Notes: generated from the letters alone by a model not told the origin. A DNA stretch of 64,000 nucleotides from Kaistella sp. SH40-3 (GCF_030686865.1 NZ_JAQYUS010000001.1:62001-126000), one strand, 5' to 3'. Shown: positions 8,760 through 18,227, counted from the stretch's first letter. Numbers and translations are program-made.

Positions 8760-9779
8760 ATGAGCACAGAAAATTTAGATAAAGCAAAATCGAACCTTCC
8801 GGTTAGAGGTTTTTTAAAAATAGATGACCTCATCATTCCACAAGGTGAAGATTTGGTAAAGGCCATTTTGGATTTAAAGAAAGAAAAAAACGCCGTTATT
8901 TTGGCGCATTATTACCAACCGCCTGCGATTCAGGATATCGCGGATTACTTGGGAGATTCCTTGCAATTGGCAAGAGCGGCAAAAGATACCAATGCTGATA
9001 TGATCGCTTTTTGTGGCGTTCATTTTATGGCTGAAGCAGCGAAGATTTTGAACCCAACGAAGAAAGTTGTTCTTCCCGATACCCAAGCCGGATGTTCATT
9101 GGCAGACGGTTGTAGTGGTGAAGGTTTGCGTGCAATGCGTGCAAAATATCCGAACGCATTAATTGCGACTTACATCAACTGTAACGCCGAAACAAAAGCC
9201 GAATCAGACATTATCGTAACGAGTTCGAATGCTGAAACCATCATTCGTTCTTTGCCGGAAGACCGACCAATTATTTTCGCACCGGATAAGAATTTAGGAA
9301 AATACCTAATGAAGAAAACCGGACGTGACATGATTCTCTGGGACGGAAGTTGCATCGTTCACGAAGCCTTTTCTATGGAAAGAATCGCCCAGCAAATGGC
9401 AGACAATCCTCACGCAAAATTGATCGCCCATCCTGAAAGTGAAACCCCAGTTTTGGACTTGGCTCATTTCGTTGGCTCCACTTCTGCACTTTTAAATTTT
9501 GTAGAAAAAGACGATGCTCAGGAATTCATCGTGGCAACCGAAGAAGGAATTCTACACGAAATGCAAAAACGTGCACCACATAAAAAACTAATGCCTGCCT
9601 TGGTTTTCGACGAATCCTGTAATTGCTCCGAATGCTTTTACATGAAAAGAAACACGCTGGAAAAACTCTATCTGTGCATGAAATACGAATTGCCGGAAAT
9701 CACCATGGACGAAGAATTACGTTTAAAAGCCTTGAAACCGATTGAAGCAATGCTGGAATTATCGACAACGATTAAATAA
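8760..9779 (+). CDS. nadA: Quinolinate synthase A
   Basis: NadA condenses iminoaspartate with dihydroxyacetone phosphate to quinolinate in de novo NAD synthesis, using a [4Fe-4S] cluster. Conserved features are ILAHYYQPPAIQDIADYLGDS, the cysteine motif AFCGVHFMAEAAKIL, and the C-terminal DESCNCSECFYMKRNTLEKL. The 339-residue length is normal for the family. nadB and nadC are not in the window. Confidence 0.95.
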   Translation: MSTENLDKAKSNLPVRGFLKIDDLIIPQGEDLVKAILDLKKEKNAVILAHYYQPPAIQDIADYLGDSLQLARAAKDTNADMIAFCGVHFMAEAAKILNPTKKVVLPDTQAGCSLADGCSGEGLRAMRAKYPNALIATYINCNAETKAESDIIVTSSNAETIIRSLPEDRPIIFAPDKNLGKYLMKKTGRDMILWDGSCIVHEAFSMERIAQQMADNPHAKLIAHPESETPVLDLAHFVGSTSALLNFVEKDDAQEFIVATEEGILHEMQKRAPHKKLMPALVFDESCNCSECFYMKRNTLEKLYLCMKYELPEITMDEELRLKALKPIEAMLELSTTIK

Positions 9780-9810
9780 TTTGGCGACGTGATGATTTCC
9801 TGATCTATTA

Positions 9811-9960
9811 TTTTGGGCAATCTTTTTTCGCCAACGCTAAACCCTTTCAGCCTTCTGAAGGCTGAAAGGGTTTTCCACCGGAAAAAAGCCAGGCTGTCCG
9901 TTGCAATTCCTCGCGCCAACGCTAATGCCAACGCTTGCTGTGGGATTTCCACTTCCATCC
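9811..9960. repeat. Dispersed hairpin element (copy 1) joined to a second dispersed repeat
   Basis: The first part (about 9811-9876) contains a strong hairpin, AACCCTTTCAGCCTT...AAGGCTGAAAGGGTT (9840-9872). It matches the reverse complement of about 20076-20140 over the whole stretch from TTTTGGGCAA to GGGTTTTC. The second part (about 9893-9960), read on the minus strand, has the pattern GTGGAAATCCC ... GGAATTGCAACGGA that also occurs at 32025-32110. Spurious ORFs arise here on both strands. Confidence 0.7.
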
Positions 9961-10019
9961 CTATTGCAGAAGACATTTTGATAATTGGTGATGTGTTAAT
10001 TTGAAAATGAATTAAAATA

Positions 10020-10379
10020 ATGACTTCAAAAATAATTATAGAAGACCTCAAAATTTACGCTCATCACGGTGCTCTTCCGGAAGAAACCCTTATCGGAACA
10101 TACTATCTTTTGAACGTAGAAGTTCACGCTGATTTGTGGAAAGCAGTCGGGACTGATGATTTAAACGATACCATTAACTACGCAGAAATCAACGAAATCA
10201 TTCATCATGAAATGAAAACTCCGTCGAAGTTGATGGAACACGTGGCTGGCAGAATTTTGAAAAATATCAAATTAAAATTCACACAAGTTTCCTTTATTAA
10301 AATTAGAATTACCAAAACCAGTCCACCAATGACCGGCGAAATGCACGGTGTAAGTGTGGAAATTGAAAATCAATTTTAA
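10020..10379 (+). CDS. folB: Dihydroneopterin aldolase
   Basis: FolB cleaves 7,8-dihydroneopterin to 6-hydroxymethyl-dihydropterin in folate synthesis. The 119-residue protein shows the family opening IIIEDLKIYAHHGALPEE and the catalytic-region pattern DTINYAEI, followed by LMEHVAGRI. The length is typical. It stands alone here, without other fol genes. Confidence 0.92.
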   Translation: MTSKIIIEDLKIYAHHGALPEETLIGTYYLLNVEVHADLWKAVGTDDLNDTINYAEINEIIHHEMKTPSKLMEHVAGRILKNIKLKFTQVSFIKIRITKTSPPMTGEMHGVSVEIENQF

Positions 10380-10563
10380 TTTTTTGTCATTCTGAATGGA
10401 ACAAAGCGCAGTGAAGAATCTCATTTTTTTAAACAAGCTTCTTCCTTCGTCAAAATTCGAAAATTGGTGAAGCCATCTATAAAAGCAAATAATAATTAGG
10501 CTGAAAGAAATTCGTGCATTCGTGGCAAAAACCTTTCGAGTCAATTATAGGATCAGAAAACCT

Positions 10564-10571
10564 TAACTTTG
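10564..10571 (+). promoter_or_regulatory. Likely -7 element for lnt
   Basis: TAACTTTG fits TAnnTTTG and ends 26 nt before the lnt ATG. No convincing -33 element is visible. Confidence 0.4.
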
Positions 10572-10597
10572 ACAATTAAATACGTTTTAAACAAACT

Positions 10598-12259
10598 ATG
10601 AAATATATTATTCTTTCCTTACTCTCAGCGGTATTGCTGAGTATCTCCTGGCCCACTTACGGAATTCCCTTTTTTATATTTTTCGCGCTCGTTCCTTTAT
10701 TAATCATCGAACACGACATTTCTAAATTTTCAAAAATCAAAAGAAAAGGTTGGACGATTTTCGGCCTGACTTATCTCTGTTTTGTGATTTGGAATATCGT
10801 AACCACCGGCTGGTTATATGGAGCAAAAAACCCAGATGGAACGCACTCTCTGTTTGCCGTGGTTGTTCCGGTTTTATTTAATGCCTTTTTTTACTCCCTT
10901 ATTTTTCAGTGTTACCATTGGTACAAAAATGCGCAGGGAACTTATTTTGGACTCGTTTTCTTTGTGGCCATTTGGATGGTTTGGGAAAAACTTCATTTGA
11001 GTTGGGAACTGACGTGGCCCTGGTTAAATCTAGGAAATGTATTCGCCGATTATCCGCAATTGATTCAGTGGTATGACACGTTCGGAGCGACTGGTGGAAG
11101 TTTCTGGATTCTCTTGGTGAATGTTTTTGCCTTCTACACTTTACGAATTTGGGAAGCGGGCAGAAAACAGAAGTCACTCATTATCAACTCTTCAATCCTT
11201 GTTGCGGGAATCGCTTTACCCCTATTAATCTCCGTGGCAAAATATAAAAACTTTGATTTAAAACCAATCGGATCGGTCAACGTTTTAATGCTCCAACCGG
11301 AATTGAATCCGTACACTGAAAAATATTCAAAAGACAGTTTAACGATTTTAAATGATTTATTGACTTTAGCTGAAGACCACTCCAAAGGTCAAATCGATTA
11401 TTATATCGGTCCGGAAACTTCACTTCCCGGTTTTGGATCGATTTCGGAAACTGGATTTGAGGATAGTGAACTTTTAAATAAAACAAAAGCGTTTTTAACA
11501 AAACATCCGAAATCTGTTTTTACCACCGGAATTTCCTCCCACCGATTTTACCCCAATGAAAGTGAGAAATCCAAAACGGCTTATCAAACTTCCCAAGGGA
11601 CGTACGTGGACAGTTATAATTCTGCGGTTCAAATTATTCCGAATCAAAAAGTAGAAGTCTACCACAAAGGTAAACTCGTTCCCGGCGTTGAAATTTTTCC
11701 TTACATCAATGTGCTGAAACCACTTTTGGGAGATGCAATGTTAAACCTAGGCGGCACCACTGCTTCCCTTGGAATTGATGAAGAAAGAAAAGTATTCAAC
11801 AATCCTTTTAACAAAGGAAAAATGGCGCCGATTATTTGCTACGAAAGTATTTACGGCGAATTCGTGACGGACTATGTAAAAAAAGGCGCGAACTTTTTAG
11901 GAATTATGACAAACGACTCCTGGTGGGGCGTTACGCAAGGTCACAAACAACTTTTGGCTTATGCCAGAATGCGCGCCATCGAAACCCGTCGTGAAATTGC
12001 GAGATCAGCCAACAGCGGAATTTCTGCGCATATTGATGTGAAAGGTGACATTTCAGCAGACACCCTTTACGGCGATAAAACTGCTCTCTTCGCTAAAGTT
12101 GATTTGTATGATCATCAAACTTTTTACACCCGAACGGGTGATTTATTTTCAAGATTATGCATTTTCGTTTTGGGCTTCCTGGTCTTTTATACTTTAATTA
12201 AAAAGTATCAGAATAGAAAACCGCAAGAACCAATGAAGAAGATTGTGATTAAAAGATAA
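10598..12259 (+). CDS. lnt: Apolipoprotein N-acyltransferase
   Basis: Lnt adds the third acyl chain to the N-terminal cysteine of lipoproteins in the inner membrane. The 553-residue protein has about five or six membrane segments in the first 220 residues, then a nitrilase-type domain with the catalytic triad in GPETSLPG (Glu), YHKGKLVPGVE (Lys) and APIICYES (Cys). A last membrane helix lies near residue 530. Several lipoproteins in the window (for example at 14907) would be substrates. Confidence 0.93.
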   Translation: MKYIILSLLSAVLLSISWPTYGIPFFIFFALVPLLIIEHDISKFSKIKRKGWTIFGLTYLCFVIWNIVTTGWLYGAKNPDGTHSLFAVVVPVLFNAFFYSLIFQCYHWYKNAQGTYFGLVFFVAIWMVWEKLHLSWELTWPWLNLGNVFADYPQLIQWYDTFGATGGSFWILLVNVFAFYTLRIWEAGRKQKSLIINSSILVAGIALPLLISVAKYKNFDLKPIGSVNVLMLQPELNPYTEKYSKDSLTILNDLLTLAEDHSKGQIDYYIGPETSLPGFGSISETGFEDSELLNKTKAFLTKHPKSVFTTGISSHRFYPNESEKSKTAYQTSQGTYVDSYNSAVQIIPNQKVEVYHKGKLVPGVEIFPYINVLKPLLGDAMLNLGGTTASLGIDEERKVFNNPFNKGKMAPIICYESIYGEFVTDYVKKGANFLGIMTNDSWWGVTQGHKQLLAYARMRAIETRREIARSANSGISAHIDVKGDISADTLYGDKTALFAKVDLYDHQTFYTRTGDLFSRLCIFVLGFLVFYTLIKKYQNRKPQEPMKKIVIKR

Positions 12260-12524
12260 AGAAGCATATATTTTAATTAAATAGCAAATATACTTTGTAA
12301 CTTTTGTGGTTTATTTTTTCCACATAAGTCACATTAGTTTTTAGTTCAGTGCCCAAATCACATTAGTTTTAGCACACTCCATTTTACTAAAAAAGTCTTA
12401 ATGAACTTAACTTCTTAATTAAATCTTAATGGTGAAATTTAATTTTGCGAACTTTCAGCAGCATGATTTTCACTTTAATTGCAATTAAACTTTTGTGACT
12501 TTTGTGGTTTAATGTATTAAGAAT
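12260..12524. other. Intergenic region with decayed dispersed words, no gene
   Basis: No credible ORF. It carries repeated words also seen elsewhere: 'cttttgtggttta' (about 12300 and 12499), 'cacattagtttt' twice (about 12330 and 12359), and 'cttaatg/cttaact' units around 12395-12430. Confidence 0.5.
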
Positions 12525-14654
12525 TTACTTTCCTGTTTTGGAATTTTTATGAGTAAAGTGATTCAGCAACAAACGGATTTCATTGAATTCAAAATCGTTC
12601 GGTAGGGCTTTCTTCCAGTCATTTAAGGTTTCGTACGAATTTTTCTTAAATTCTTTTTCAAAGGTTTTTATTTTTTCTTTGTCAAAAATTCTGGTCAAAT
12701 CCAATAATCCCTGTTCCGCGAATTTCGCTAAATGTCCAAAAATCGTTTCCGTTACCAAACCTCTTTCTTTGGCAATTTCAGGAATGGTTTTTCCATCTTC
12801 GAATAACTGAAAGGTTAAAATATGAGAAGGGATTTTGGCTACTTTCGTCGAAATCGTAATATTATTTTCCTGATTAAAAAGTGGTGCTTCCAACAGATGA
12901 ACTTTCTTTAAATCATTCAGATAATCTTCTAAATCATCTAGAAAAACACGAAAATCTTCGTTGTATTCTTTCAGACCTTTTGTCCCTTTATTCTCAGAAT
13001 AGAAATCGAGCAACGGCTGAAATATTTCTAAATTCACTTTGGTAAAAAAGAAATTTACCGCGCCTTTTGCTTTTGTTTCAATCTCCGGCCATTTTTCATC
13101 ACCATTGATAAATTTATGGGTTTTCTGAACCATGATTCTCTCAAACTTTTGATAAACGTCGCCAAAATTTGAAATCTTCGGTTTAATGCTTTGGTATAAA
13201 AAGGTTGCTTTGCTTTTATCAAGTGCTTTGCTGGTTTTGGTGGATTGATACCACTTTTCCAGGGATTGTCTGAACCACATACAATCCAGACTGCTGATTA
13301 CTTTTTTAATGCTGTAATCATATTTTTCAGCCTGTAGAATTTCCTCGACTTTTTCGTTGGCATTCGTTTCATCCTGAAATTTTGAAACTCTGCGGTCAGC
13401 AAAAATTACATTCGGTGTAATCTTAGATTTTAAAACAATTCCTTCTAAAGTTCGACAACGGGAAAGCGCTACATAAACCTGTCCGGAGGCAAATGATTTT
13501 CCAGCATCAATAATCAAACGGTCAAAAGTTAAACCTTGCGATTTATGAATCGTCACTGCCCAAGCCAGCCGAATCGGATATTGCTGAAAACTTCCCAAGA
13601 CATCTTCGGTGATGTTTTTTTCAGCATCTAAGCCATATCTTTTCTGTTCCCAGGTTTCTTTTTTTATAGTGAAAACTTCATCGTCGCCATCGATGAGCAC
13701 GGTAATTTCCTTATCGTTTAAACTCATCACTTCGGCCAACTTTCCATTGAAATACCTTTTGTCGGCACTGGCATCATTTCGAATAAACATTACTTGTGCT
13801 CCAACTTTCAACTGAAGTTCTTCTTCGTTGGGATATTGATTTTCGCTAAAGTTGCCAACGATATCTGCATTATAGGAATAAAGTTTTCCTTTTAATTCCT
13901 TCAATTTTTTCTGATTGATTTCGTCGGCCATTCTGTTGTGAGAAGTCAGATAAACATAAGGTTCATCGGTCGGTTCGAAATCGGGATTATACCTTTCGTT
14001 CAAGGTTTCGAAATCGATATCGCCTACTGCTCCATCTCGGATATCATTCAGAATCTCCAAAAACGTTTCATCAGTCTGACGATAAACAGTTGTTAATTCA
14101 ATCGTAATTAAAGGCATTTCCTTTAAAGCATAACTCTCAAAGAAAAAAGGTGATTTATAATATTGTCCTAAGAAATGTTCATCTCTCACCACCGGCGGAA
14201 GTTGGTACAAATCTCCAATAAATAACATTTGAACACCACCGAATTTCTGCTGATTCCGACGAACAAAACGCAGCGAAAAATCCATCATATCCAAAACATC
14301 AGCACGCAACATGGAAACCTCATCGATGATAATGATTTCTATTTCGCGCAAAAGTTTGAGTTTGTCTTTTCGGTATTTAAAGTGCTGCATCAAATCAGCA
14401 ATATTGTTTCCTAAATTACTGTCGATTCGATCGGTAGTCGGAATAAAAGTTCTCAAAGGAAGTCCGAACATGGAGTGAATCGTAACGCCACCAGCGTTGA
14501 TTGCAGCAATTCCAGTGGGAGCCACCACGATATGTTTCTTCTTGGTTTTCTTTACAAATTCATTAAGAAAAGTCGTTTTTCCCGTTCCTGCTTTTCCCGT
14601 TAAAAAAATACTGCGGTTCGTATGTTCGGCTAAATTAAAGAGAGATTCGTCCAT
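12525..14654 (-). CDS. Pif1/RecD-like superfamily 1B helicase with C-terminal helix-turn-helix
   Basis: The 709-residue protein begins with a Walker A motif (LTGKAGTGKTTFLNEF, residues 17-32), then VVAPTGIAAINAGGVTIHSMF (motif Ia), IIIDEVSMLRADV (motif II), FIGDLYQLPPV (motif III) and VTIHKSQGLTFDRLIID near residue 370. This is the Pif1/RecD arrangement. The C-terminal third has no helicase motif. It carries a predicted helix-turn-helix (DGKTIPEIAKERGLVTETIF) of the type found at the end of RecQ-like helicases. It probably unwinds DNA 5' to 3' in repair or replication. It has its own transcription unit. Confidence 0.85.
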   Translation of the reverse strand: MDESLFNLAEHTNRSIFLTGKAGTGKTTFLNEFVKKTKKKHIVVAPTGIAAINAGGVTIHSMFGLPLRTFIPTTDRIDSNLGNNIADLMQHFKYRKDKLKLLREIEIIIIDEVSMLRADVLDMMDFSLRFVRRNQQKFGGVQMLFIGDLYQLPPVVRDEHFLGQYYKSPFFFESYALKEMPLITIELTTVYRQTDETFLEILNDIRDGAVGDIDFETLNERYNPDFEPTDEPYVYLTSHNRMADEINQKKLKELKGKLYSYNADIVGNFSENQYPNEEELQLKVGAQVMFIRNDASADKRYFNGKLAEVMSLNDKEITVLIDGDDEVFTIKKETWEQKRYGLDAEKNITEDVLGSFQQYPIRLAWAVTIHKSQGLTFDRLIIDAGKSFASGQVYVALSRCRTLEGIVLKSKITPNVIFADRRVSKFQDETNANEKVEEILQAEKYDYSIKKVISSLDCMWFRQSLEKWYQSTKTSKALDKSKATFLYQSIKPKISNFGDVYQKFERIMVQKTHKFINGDEKWPEIETKAKGAVNFFFTKVNLEIFQPLLDFYSENKGTKGLKEYNEDFRVFLDDLEDYLNDLKKVHLLEAPLFNQENNITISTKVAKIPSHILTFQLFEDGKTIPEIAKERGLVTETIFGHLAKFAEQGLLDLTRIFDKEKIKTFEKEFKKNSYETLNDWKKALPNDFEFNEIRLLLNHFTHKNSKTGK

Positions 14655-14876
14655 TGGTCAAATTTAAGAAATTGAATACAATTACCATAGCCGAAATTAG
14701 GACATGTGTATTAAAGTTTTTTTGCCACAAATGCACGAATTCTTTTTAATAGATTCTAAGTGAATTTTAATAATTTTAGATAAAACGGTGTGAACTTTCA
14801 ATTAGAAGAATAAAAAAGAAACTTATGCGCTTCCTTCGTACAAAATACTCTTGAGTCAAAATTCCAAAAAAGACTG

Positions 14877-14884
14877 TATTTTTG
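14877..14884 (+). promoter_or_regulatory. Likely -7 element for the lipoprotein gene
   Basis: TATTTTTG fits TAnnTTTG and lies 22 nt upstream of the ATG at 14907. TTG at 14851 could be the -33 element, with slightly long spacing. Confidence 0.4.
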
Positions 14885-14906
14885 TAAAGTAAAAGAAAAA
14901 TAGAAA

Positions 14907-15368
14907 ATGAAAAACTTATTGATTATTGCAATTTCAATTTTAACGCTGGCTTCGTGTTCCTCGAAAAAAGGAATGATAGAGGAAGAGACTTTACCGAAGG
15001 ATATTGCGCTGAAACCAGAAAATGAGTTTTCGCAGGAAGAAGAGCAAGTTCAAATGAAAAACCTCATCAACAAAATTGATTCATTAATCAGCACTGAAAC
15101 CTGCTCCGATGCAACAGACTGGAAATTTGCTGCAATCGGCTCAAAAGCATGTGGTGGACCAAGTTCTTATATTGCGTATCCTTTAAAATTAGAAGAAGAA
15201 ATTTTACCAAAAATAACCCAGTTCACTTCGATGCAAAGTGCTTTTAACACGAAACATAAAATCATGTCAGATTGTGCGATGGTGATGCCTCCTGCCGAAA
15301 TCAGATGCCAGGATGGAAAAGCGGTGTTAATTGGAGATCATTCAGATAAAAAGGAAGAAGGTGAATAA
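14907..15368 (+). CDS. Predicted lipoprotein of unknown function
   Basis: The 153-residue protein has a lipoprotein signal peptide ending in the lipobox LASC (MKNLLIIAISILTLASCSSKKG). After an acidic linker there is a compact region with four further cysteines (ETCSDATDWKFAAIGSKACGG, SDCAM, IRCQDG). Even numbers of cysteines suggest disulfides in the periplasm. The pattern TDWKFAAIGSKACGGP is seen in small lipoproteins of Flavobacteriia, but no function is known to me. Confidence 0.75.
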   Translation: MKNLLIIAISILTLASCSSKKGMIEEETLPKDIALKPENEFSQEEEQVQMKNLINKIDSLISTETCSDATDWKFAAIGSKACGGPSSYIAYPLKLEEEILPKITQFTSMQSAFNTKHKIMSDCAMVMPPAEIRCQDGKAVLIGDHSDKKEEGE

Positions 15369-15397
15369 ATCCAACTTCTTTCTCTATTTCGTATTAT

Positions 15398-15925
15398 TTA
15401 CAAACTCGTACTTTCTTTATACCAGCCGGAGTATTTCACATAATTATCAGCGATTCTGTTCACTTCGCCTTCTAATAATTCAGTAGACATATCTTTAATT
15501 TTTCTTGCTGGAGATCCAGCCCAAACTTCGCCTGATTTAATATGCGTTCCCTGAGTCACAACCGACCCAGCACCTACAATCGAGTTGCTTTCTACCAAAC
15601 AGTCATCCATGACAATTGCGCCCATTCCAACTAAAACATTGTCATGAATGGTGCAACCATGAACGATTGCGTTGTGTCCAATGGAAACATTATTTCCGAT
15701 TACGAGCGGGAATTTTTCGTACGTACAGTGCAACATCACATTATCCTGAACATTCACTTTATCGCCCATTTTTATATAATTCACATCACCACGGATGACG
15801 GCGTTATACCAAACACTGCATTCTTTGCCCATGTTAACATCACCGATAATGGTTGCTGTTTCTGCTAAAAAAGTATCGTTTCCCATTTGTGGGGTTTTTC
15901 CTAAAAGTTCTTTTATAAGTGCCAT
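15398..15925 (-). CDS. Gamma-carbonic anhydrase family protein (left-handed beta helix)
   Basis: The 175-residue protein is built of hexapeptide repeats typical of the left-handed beta-helix fold, starting at ATIIGDVNMGKECSVWYNAVIRGD. Three metal-binding histidines are visible in MLHCTYE and SIGHNAIVHG. Members (YrdA, PaaY, CaiE) bind zinc or iron, and some have carbonic anhydrase or thioesterase activity. Which applies here cannot be told from sequence. Confidence 0.88.
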   Translation of the reverse strand: MALIKELLGKTPQMGNDTFLAETATIIGDVNMGKECSVWYNAVIRGDVNYIKMGDKVNVQDNVMLHCTYEKFPLVIGNNVSIGHNAIVHGCTIHDNVLVGMGAIVMDDCLVESNSIVGAGSVVTQGTHIKSGEVWAGSPARKIKDMSTELLEGEVNRIADNYVKYSGWYKESTSL

Positions 15926-16075
15926 ATTAAATTGATAATGTGTTAATTTAAAAATATGATAATTTATACCAATAAAATTAATACCATTTATTTTTAATAA
16001 ACCTTATCTATGTTAACTGATATTACTCATTGACAGGGTCTAAAACATCAATAATGAAATCTAAATTGTTATCCG

Positions 16076-16083
16076 TATTTTTG
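16076..16083 (+). promoter_or_regulatory. Likely -7 element for the NifU-family gene
   Basis: TATTTTTG fits TAnnTTTG and ends 22 nt before the ATG at 16106. The -33 element is unclear. Confidence 0.4.
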
Positions 16084-16105
16084 TATCCAAATTTAGTGAA
16101 ATAAA

Positions 16106-16984
16106 ATGAGACCACTTATTATAGAGCCCACAGAAAACCCGAAAGTAATGAAGTTTGTAGTCGACTACAACTTAATTCCCGGTTCTCTGGAACTCGACAG
16201 AAATTCGGATATTAAAGAAATTCCTTTAGCCCAAGAACTTTTCAAATATCCTTTTGTAGAAAGAGTTTTTATTACGGCAAACTTTATCGCTGTAGCAAAA
16301 CAGGATGGCATTGACTGGGAAAACCTTGTTGAACCGTTAAAAACCGTTATCGTAGATGAATTAGAAGCGAACCCAAGAATTTATCTTCAGAAGAAAAACG
16401 ATGAATATCTAATTTATGCGGAGATGACTCCGAATCCAATGGTAATGAAATTCGTTTCTAATAAAGCCTTAATGGATGGTTTCATCGAAGTTAAATCTCG
16501 AGAAGAAGCAAGCGAAGTTCCTTTAGCCAAAGCCATTTTTGATGAATATGATTTTGCGAAAGAAGTTTTCATTTCAGATAATTTTGTAGCAATTACGAAA
16601 AACGTATCGGTTGAATGGCATGAAGTAATGGTTACGGTGCGAGCATTTGTATCTGATTATCTTCAAAACGGTGGTGCTATTTCTAATGTAACTCCACAAA
16701 AACATGAAAGTCCGGCAGCGGGAATCATGAACAGAGATTATACGGAAGACGAACAGAAAATTTCTGATATTTTAAACGAATATGTCGCTCCAGCAGTAGA
16801 AGGTGACGGTGGAAAAATTTCTTTGATGGAATACGATGCTGAAACAAAAACTGCAAAAATGTTAATGCAAGGTGCTTGTTCCGGTTGTCCAAGTTCTACA
16901 GCAACTTTAAAAGGTGGAATCGAAAATATTCTGAAACAGTTTTTACCTGAATTGGTAGAGAAAGTTGAAGCGGTAAACGGTTGA
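16106..16984 (+). CDS. NifU-family Fe-S scaffold with duplicated Nfu N-terminal domain
   Basis: The protein has two copies of the Nfu_N domain (about residues 1-90 and 105-195, both containing 'ENPKVMKFV'/'NPMVMKFV' and 'PLA...F'). A C-terminal NifU domain follows, with the cluster-binding motif MQGACSGCPSSTATLKGGIE (CxxC, about residues 250-269). Nfu proteins carry or transfer [4Fe-4S] clusters to client enzymes. The doubled N-terminal domain is usual in Bacteroidota. Its TGA stop is part of a TTGATAG tandem repeat. Confidence 0.9.
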   Translation: MRPLIIEPTENPKVMKFVVDYNLIPGSLELDRNSDIKEIPLAQELFKYPFVERVFITANFIAVAKQDGIDWENLVEPLKTVIVDELEANPRIYLQKKNDEYLIYAEMTPNPMVMKFVSNKALMDGFIEVKSREEASEVPLAKAIFDEYDFAKEVFISDNFVAITKNVSVEWHEVMVTVRAFVSDYLQNGGAISNVTPQKHESPAAGIMNRDYTEDEQKISDILNEYVAPAVEGDGGKISLMEYDAETKTAKMLMQGACSGCPSSTATLKGGIENILKQFLPELVEKVEAVNG

Positions 16985-17029
16985 TAGTTGATAGTTGATA
17001 GTTGATAGTTGATAGTTGATAGTTGAAGA
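16981..17029. repeat. Perfect tandem heptanucleotide repeat (TTGATAG)6
   Basis: Six uninterrupted copies of TTGATAG from 16981 to 17022 are followed by a degenerate unit, TTGAAGA. The first copy contains the stop codon of the NifU gene, so the array begins within the gene. Because 7 is not a multiple of 3, change in copy number would not affect the protein but would alter the 3' UTR. Confidence 0.95.
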
Positions 17030-17070
17030 TGGAAAAAAATCTTTAATTGTTGCTGTCATTTTAAAAATAT

Positions 17071-17176
17071 AACAGGGTTGCGCCCCGACTTGAACGGAGC
17101 TCTTTTTTATTGTTGTCTGAGCGGAGCCGAAGACAATAATAAAAAAAGCGGGAGTGGAAGGCGGAATTAGGCGCCC
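17071..17176. repeat. Dispersed GC-richer palindromic element upstream of hemH
   Basis: The element runs from AACAGGGTTGCGCCCC to TTAGGCGCCC and has an internal hairpin (TTTTTTATTGTTGTCT 17103-17118 with AGACAATAATAAAAAA 17131-17146, one mismatch). It includes the words 'gacttgaacggagc' and 'agcgggagtggaaggcgg'. Its GC content is clearly higher than its surroundings. The false upstream extension of hemH (MEGGIRRPNKKY) comes from it. It resembles intergenic repeats I know from Chryseobacterium-type genomes. Confidence 0.7.
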
Positions 17177-17189
17177 AAATAAAAAATAC

Positions 17190-18218
17190 ATGTCGAAAAA
17201 AGGAATTTTATTAGTTAATCTTGGGTCGCCACGATCGACAAAAGTTGAGGATGTCAGGGAGTATCTGGATGAGTTTTTAATGGATGAAAAGGTGATTGAT
17301 TATCGCTGGTTTTTCCGAACATTGTTGGTGCGTGGGATTATTTTGAATACGCGACCGAAAAAATCTGCAGAAGCCTACAAAACGGTTTGGACTGATGAAG
17401 GTTCGCCGTTGATTTTCATCACCGAAAGGATTAAAAAGAAACTCGAAAAAATCGTAGATGTTCCCGTAGAAATCGGAATGCGTTACGCTGAACCGAGCAT
17501 CGAAACTGGAATCCGAAAACTGACTGATCAAGGTGTTACGGAAATCGTTCTCTTCCCACTCTATCCGCAATACGCGATGAGCACGACGGAAACGGTGATT
17601 GACAAAGCCGAAGAGGTGCGCAAGAAACATTTCCCTGATATTAAAATTAATTACGTTCAGCCTTTTTATAACCGTGAAATTTATATCGACTGTTTGGCAG
17701 AAAGTATCCGCGAGAAATTGCCGGAAACATTTGATGCTTTACAATTCTCTTATCACGGTGTTCCGGAAAGACATATTTTCAAAACCGATCCTACCAAAAC
17801 CTGTAATCTAAACGACTGTTGTTCCCGAGATAGTAATCCGAGTCATCAGTTTTGCTACAGACACCAGTGTTTTAAGGTGACGGAAGAGGTAATAAAGAAA
17901 TTAAATTTACCGAAAGAAAAAGTAATGGTAACCTTCCAGTCCCGTTTGGGAAATGATAAATGGATGGAACCTTATACAGATGAAACTTTGGAAGGTTTGG
18001 GCAAAAAAGGAATTAAAAATCTGGCAATTGTTTGTCCGGCTTTTGTGTCTGACTGTTTGGAAACTTTGGAAGAAATTTCAGTTGAAGGTAAAGAACAGTT
18101 TATGCATGGTGGCGGGGAAACCTACAATTACATTCCATGTTTAAATGATGAAGACCGCTGGATTGAGGTAGTGAAAACTTTGTGCGAGGAAAAATTGCAC
18201 GAGTTTTATTTGGTATAA
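17190..18218 (+). CDS. hemH: Ferrochelatase
   Basis: HemH inserts Fe2+ into protoporphyrin IX in the last step of the protoporphyrin-dependent heme pathway. The sequence shows GILLVNLGSP at the N-terminus, the catalytic histidine in SYHGVPERH, and the C-terminal motif FVSDCLETLEEI. A cysteine-rich insert (TCNLNDCCSRDSN...FCYRHQC) may bind a cluster or metal, as in some bacterial ferrochelatases. The ATG at 17190 (MSKKGILLVNLG) is chosen because the upstream residues are encoded by a dispersed repeat. Confidence 0.94.
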   Translation: MSKKGILLVNLGSPRSTKVEDVREYLDEFLMDEKVIDYRWFFRTLLVRGIILNTRPKKSAEAYKTVWTDEGSPLIFITERIKKKLEKIVDVPVEIGMRYAEPSIETGIRKLTDQGVTEIVLFPLYPQYAMSTTETVIDKAEEVRKKHFPDIKINYVQPFYNREIYIDCLAESIREKLPETFDALQFSYHGVPERHIFKTDPTKTCNLNDCCSRDSNPSHQFCYRHQCFKVTEEVIKKLNLPKEKVMVTFQSRLGNDKWMEPYTDETLEGLGKKGIKNLAIVCPAFVSDCLETLEEISVEGKEQFMHGGGETYNYIPCLNDEDRWIEVVKTLCEEKLHEFYLV

Positions 18219-18227
18219 AAACATATT

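Noticed and set aside
9813-10051. ORFs on both strands between nadA and folB
   Set aside because: They are translated from two dispersed repeats (words NPFSLLKAERVF and ANANANACC) and have no support as genes.
12525-14654. Helicase as part of a phage or transposon
   Set aside because: No integrase, terminal repeats or phage gene nearby. Such chromosomal Pif1/RecD-like helicases are common in Flavobacteriia.
17154-17189. N-terminal extension of hemH
   Set aside because: Residues MEGGIRRPNKKY are encoded by a dispersed element. The family start is MSKKGILLVNLG at 17190.
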